The notes under the pieces are model-generated. The model did no database searches. It was not told where the DNA came from and worked only from the letters and a program-made list of their open reading frames with translations. Made by a program: the position numbers and the translations under genes. A DNA stretch of 64,000 bases from UBA3839 sp902776985 (GTDB lineage: Bacteria; Bacteroidota; Bacteroidia; Bacteroidales; Bacteroidaceae), in assembly GCA_902776985.1 (NCBI GenBank), contig CACYSD010000018.1, positions 28,339 through 92,338 of the forward strand, written 5' to 3'. Below are positions 63,902 to 64,000 of this stretch, in pieces. The first letter of the stretch is position 1; each line of letters starts with the position of its first letter.

Positions 63902-63937
63902 GAGGGTGTGTCAAAATAGGCACATCCTCTTTTTTTA
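63902..63937 (+). terminator. Hairpin with T-run after the ImmA/IrrE gene
   Basis: Stem GAGGGTGTG (63902-63910) with CACATCCTC (63921-63929), one G-U-type mismatch, then seven Ts. It can act as a terminator and also fits an insertion-sequence end. Confidence 0.55.
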
Positions 63938-64000
63938 CGCAAAGCCCCGACTTTCTCAAGCCAGGGCTTTGTTATGTCGTAAAGTTTTTGTACCTTTACG
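63902..64000. mobile_element. Probable end of an insertion sequence, cut by the window
   Basis: GAGGGTGTGTCAAAATAGG resembles the terminal repeats of Bacteroidota insertion sequences, by memory of the IS1182-like type. It is followed by a second hairpin (AAAGCCC 63941-63947 with GGGCTTT 63964-63970). A promoter-like TACCTTTA at 63991-63998 would drive a transposase beyond the window. No transposase is visible, so the call is tentative. Confidence 0.4.

Overview
The window reads as a chromosomal segment of an anaerobic Bacteroidota bacterium, most likely order Bacteroidales; a Prevotella-like host is a guess. Three lines support this. Intergenic promoters repeatedly carry the phylum's own box TAnnTTTG, often with TTG 19-20 bases upstream. 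Type IX secretion genes porU and porV are present. There are many Bacteroidota-restricted families (DUF4270, DUF4290, DUF4922, DUF4923, DUF6057, DUF2764). Most of it is housekeeping sequence. Only the last ~3 kb and the 8.1-9.3 kb gap look accessory. No rRNA, tRNA or CRISPR was found.

Layout. 0.2-8.1 kb: a leftward V-type ATPase operon (E, a DUF2764 protein, A, B, D, I, K) with a recognisable promoter and terminator; the K ring subunit carries a sodium-type ligand set. 8.1-9.3 kb: a gene-free stretch made of three different repeat structures and an orphan promoter. 9.4-14.0 kb: a small winged-helix protein, uridine kinase, pheT and a YebC-family gene. 14.2-18.9 kb: two leftward groups, a half-size glycogen synthase-like gene with a DUF4270 lipoprotein, and MBL hydrolase-HAD phosphatase-panB. 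19.0-20.9 kb: DUF4923 lipoprotein, rhodanese, HAD hydrolase. 21.0-29.9 kb: lon, tgt, an LptF/G permease, a DEAD-box helicase overlapping coaX, an outer-membrane protein and lptC. 30.2-36.2 kb: a PpiD/SurA-type foldase, then leftward SpoIID-like, DUF4922 and glycosyltransferase genes. 36.4-44.2 kb: DUF6057 membrane protein, a CxxCH-bearing beta-propeller lipoprotein, a DPP-IV-like peptidase, a MATE transporter and a cytidylate kinase-like protein.

44.3-50.7 kb is a compact cell-envelope and translation run: tsaB, DUF4290, murA, rimM, dxr, rseP and an FAH-family hydrolase. 50.8-56.1 kb holds porU, porV and ispF. 56.2-60.9 kb holds menA, a MORN-repeat protein, a FAD oxidoreductase, a DUF2461 protein and a small beta-barrel. 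Shared themes are ion-motive force (V-ATPase), isoprenoids and quinones (dxr, ispF, menA), coenzyme A (panB, coaX), LPS transport (LptF/G, LptC) and outer-membrane export (PorU/PorV, PpiD).

The final 3 kb is AT-rich and different. It has a hypothetical secreted protein whose signal peptide is interrupted by an in-frame stop. Next is a strongly predicted ~190-nt structured RNA on the minus strand with its own promoter and terminator. It is followed by a large ImmA/IrrE-type metallopeptidase with an unusual N-terminal region, and then what looks like the end of an insertion sequence at the window edge. The structured RNA and the ImmA/IrrE fusion are the best candidates for something not yet described.
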